Shown here: positions 32,947 to 34,765 of the stretch, one piece after another
Layout of the letters: every line of letters begins with the position of its first letter
Numbering within the stretch: position 1 is the first letter of the stretch
Assembly: GCA_009380045.1 (NCBI GenBank)
Contig: WHSN01000023.1
Location: forward strand, 1-34,765
DNA length: 34,765 bases
Reading direction: 5' to 3'
From: Luteitalea sp.
Lineage (GTDB): Bacteria; Acidobacteriota; Vicinamibacteria; Vicinamibacterales; CAVVIG01
The notes under the pieces: generated by a model
Databases searched by the model: none
The model's input: the letters and a program-made list of their open reading frames with translations, nothing else
Told to the model about the DNA's origin: nothing
Translations under genes and position numbers: made by a program

Positions 32947-34245
32947 CTACCGCGCGTTCTTCAACGCCGTGAAGATCCGTTCGTACTTGCCGAGCACGAC
33001 GTCCCAGCGATAGTTGTTCCTCACATACTCCTGGCCGTTCCGGCCGAGCGCCGCGCGCAGCTGTGCGTCGCCGACCAGGACCATGAGGCACTCGACGAAC
33101 TCGTCGCGGTCGGCGTACCACAAACCGCCGTTGCTTCGAACGCAGTGTTCCACGAGCACGGCGCTGCGGGCGTTGGCGATCACCGGGGTGCCGACCGACA
33201 GCGCTTCGAGCGCCAAGAGCGACAGGCTCTCGAACGGAGAGGGGCAGATGACCACGGTTGCCGCTTCGAGCGCCTGCATGCGCTCGGTGTCGGACAGCAG
33301 CCCGGCGAAGCGGATCGCCGGGTCCTCCGGCAGCGCCATCAACTTCACGCCCATCAGGGCCAACGTCGCGATGCCGCCCTGCTTGACATAGCTGCCGAAG
33401 TATTGGATCAGCTCCTCGCAGCCCTTGCCCGGATCGATCCGTCCGCCGTACAACGCCAGCGCGCCGTGTAGCCGGTGTCGCCGCCGGAACACCGAGCCCC
33501 GTGCCAGCAGATGCGGAGCGAGCCCGCCTGCCTGGGCTTCCCCGTCACTGCTGGCCGATGCGCCTGGGTCGTCGTCTGACCGGGCGTCGGTCTCGTCCGT
33601 GCCGGCCTCAAATGTCGGCGGATACCGGTTCTGCGGCGGAACATCGACTCCGACGCCGGTCACTGCCTCGAGCAGCGGACGATCGGGAAACTGACTCTCG
33701 ACGAATCGTTTCTCGCTTTCGGTGAGATAGCAGATTGCCGCCGGCCGGCTGAAGACCTCCTTGAAGAGCTCGAGCCGGATCGCCGGTTCGTCGTGCGCGG
33801 TCGGCACCAGCACGCTGCGCGCAGGCGCCACTTCCAGCCCGAGCACGGTCGGAGCATAAAGATAGGTGAAGAAGACCAGCACGTCATAGTGCTGATGATG
33901 CCGCCGGAGGAACTCGATCAGCGCCGGACACCACGGTCCCTGCTGCTTCAGCCACTCCAGCTCGTCGTTGCGGCTGTGAGGGTGATGGTAGATCCAATCC
34001 GAGTAGCTGTTGAACGAATCGACATCGCGCGTCCGCGCGTTGGCGAAGCGGCGAACCGTCACGCCGCGTACCCGATCCGAGCCTTCCGGGTACTCGTTGG
34101 TCCACGTGACGTAGTCGAGCGCACAGGTGGTCAGCACCTCCACCTCGTGCTGCGCGGCCATCCGTTCCGCGACGAGACGGCACAGCTGCTCCGACCCGCC
34201 GAGCACTTCTGTGCCGTAACGCTGGACGATGAAGACGATTCTCAT
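32947..34245 (-). CDS. GT4-family glycosyltransferase with an acidic insert
   Basis: This 432-residue GT-B glycosyltransferase opens with the N-terminal 'IVFIVQRYGTEVLGGSEQLCR', where the Gly-Gly loop is typical of GT4. The C-terminal nucleotide-sugar half has 'LALYGGRIDPGKGCEELIQYF' and the E-x7-E signature in 'CPSPFESLSLLALEALSVGTPVI'. Between the halves, about residues 213-245 are a low-complexity Asp/Ser/Gly-rich stretch ('TDETDARSDDDPGASASSDG') that is not part of the usual fold. It transfers a sugar to a growing glycan on the cytoplasmic side of the membrane; donor and acceptor are unknown. The start overlaps the stop of the upstream glycosyltransferase by 4 bases (ATGA), so both belong to one polysaccharide operon that continues beyond the right edge. 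It converges on the response regulator gene, with 1 base between the stops. Confidence 0.92.
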   Translation of the reverse strand: MRIVFIVQRYGTEVLGGSEQLCRLVAERMAAQHEVEVLTTCALDYVTWTNEYPEGSDRVRGVTVRRFANARTRDVDSFNSYSDWIYHHPHSRNDELEWLKQQGPWCPALIEFLRRHHQHYDVLVFFTYLYAPTVLGLEVAPARSVLVPTAHDEPAIRLELFKEVFSRPAAICYLTESEKRFVESQFPDRPLLEAVTGVGVDVPPQNRYPPTFEAGTDETDARSDDDPGASASSDGEAQAGGLAPHLLARGSVFRRRHRLHGALALYGGRIDPGKGCEELIQYFGSYVKQGGIATLALMGVKLMALPEDPAIRFAGLLSDTERMQALEAATVVICPSPFESLSLLALEALSVGTPVIANARSAVLVEHCVRSNGGLWYADRDEFVECLMVLVGDAQLRAALGRNGQEYVRNNYRWDVVLGKYERIFTALKNAR

Positions 34246-34765
34246 GACAGGGACGACACGACCGACGCCAGCCGCTGTTCGATCCAGGCGCCGCTGAAGT
34301 GTTCGAGCCGGCGCCGCTGTCCGGCGATTACCCGCGTCCGGAGGCCGTCGTCGAACGCCAGGGCGCCGAGCAGCTCCGCCGCGTGCTCGAGATCCTTGGG
34401 CGCGAACTGGACACCGGCGCCATCCAGCGTCTCCGGCACCGCCGCTGCCGCGTAGGCGAGCACCGGCAGGTCGTGGGCCATCGCTTCGACGAGCGGTGCG
34501 CAGAAGCCTTCGTGCTCGCTCAACGAGATGTAGACGGCGGCGCTTCGATAGTACACGGCCAGGTCCGCGTCTGGGACCGGGCCGGTGAAGACGAATCGTT
34601 CGTTCAGCATGCGGTACTGGGAGATCAGCGCGCGGATTGTCGCGTAATACCGCGGCACGGCGTCGAATCGGCCGACGAAGATGAACCGGTAGTACGCATC
34701 CACGTACCGCTTGTAGTGTTCGGCCAGGCGGATGTGATCTTCGATTTTCTTGTTCGGCGCGATCC
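34242..34765 (-). CDS. GT4-family glycosyltransferase, C-terminal part (runs off the right edge)
   Basis: The reading frame stays open to the end of the window, so only the C-terminal 173 or so residues are seen. They cover the end of the linker and the nucleotide-sugar domain: 'IAPNKKIEDHIRLAEHYKRY', 'RFIFVGRFDAVPRY', 'RFVFTGPVPDADLAVYYRSA' and the GT4 E-x7-E signature 'LSEHEGFCAPLVEAMAHDLPVLAY'. An internal GTG at 34703 is not the start, because the conserved 'NKKIEDHIRL' block lies before it. 'IAPNKK' at the very edge is the usual beginning of the C-terminal half in mannosyl- or rhamnosyltransferase-like GT4 enzymes. Substrates are unknown. It precedes and overlaps the next glycosyltransferase gene. 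Confidence 0.9.
   Translation of the reverse strand, partial: IAPNKKIEDHIRLAEHYKRYVDAYYRFIFVGRFDAVPRYYATIRALISQYRMLNERFVFTGPVPDADLAVYYRSAAVYISLSEHEGFCAPLVEAMAHDLPVLAYAAAAVPETLDGAGVQFAPKDLEHAAELLGALAFDDGLRTRVIAGQRRRLEHFSGAWIEQRLASVVSSLS

Overview
The window is a high-G+C stretch of bacterial chromosome, densely coded on both strands. I see no rRNA, tRNA, phage, transposase or CRISPR. Several families point to an Acidobacteriota genome, possibly of the Vicinamibacteria type: a VWFA-related secreted protein, a DUF4159 protein, a carboxypeptidase-regulatory-domain/beta-barrel protein, a CHASE2 cyclase and a PDZ-type sensor kinase with an NtrC-like regulator. This assignment is inferred from gene content, not from a marker gene.

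Layout. (1) 246-5673, minus strand: a tight six-gene run of HTH-TonB-like protein, two-TM protein, VWA protein, ZIP metal importer, MbfA-type ferritin/VIT iron exporter and alpha/beta hydrolase. Metal handling at the envelope is the likely theme. (2) 5836-13169: short, mostly single-gene units in alternating directions (SDR dehydrogenase, methyltransferase, inositol-phosphate synthase, acetyl-CoA synthetase, orphan MacB/LolD-type ATPase, DUF4159 protein, MBL hydrolase). Nearly all have a TANNNT box 6-9 nt before the start codon, the layout expected of leaderless mRNAs. (3) 13251-16440: a CHASE2 adenylate cyclase and an M48 protease, overlapping by 4 bp and both broken by small indels. (4) 16440-16986: a compact unit with a four-helix-bundle (23S rRNA intervening-sequence-protein family) gene between inverted arrays of the heptamer GGTCGTT. 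(5) 16991-20374, minus: methylmalonyl-CoA mutase catalytic subunit translationally coupled to two peptide-type ABC ATPases. (6) 20580-20942, plus: a 102-aa unknown protein with a near-consensus promoter, a foldable leader and a strong terminator. (7) 20962-25011, minus: gpmA, eno, glgC and a cyclase-family hydrolase that seems to have lost part of its core. (8) 25192-28233: two exported proteins behind a strong promoter with paired upstream repeats. (9) 28484-32945: a sensor kinase and a sigma54-type response regulator. (10) 32947-34765, minus: two overlapping GT4 glycosyltransferases, the edge of a polysaccharide locus that continues past the right end.

The central-carbon genes (acs, MCM subunit, eno, gpmA, glgC, ino1) suggest a heterotroph that assimilates acetate and propionate and stores glycogen. 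The best candidates for something undescribed are the heptad-flanked four-helix-bundle element and the run of apparently leaderless promoters, including two divergent gene pairs that share one AT-rich island. Three frameshifting indels and two probable C-terminal losses fall between 14.1 and 24.6 kb. They mean either real gene decay or assembly error, and raw reads would tell which.
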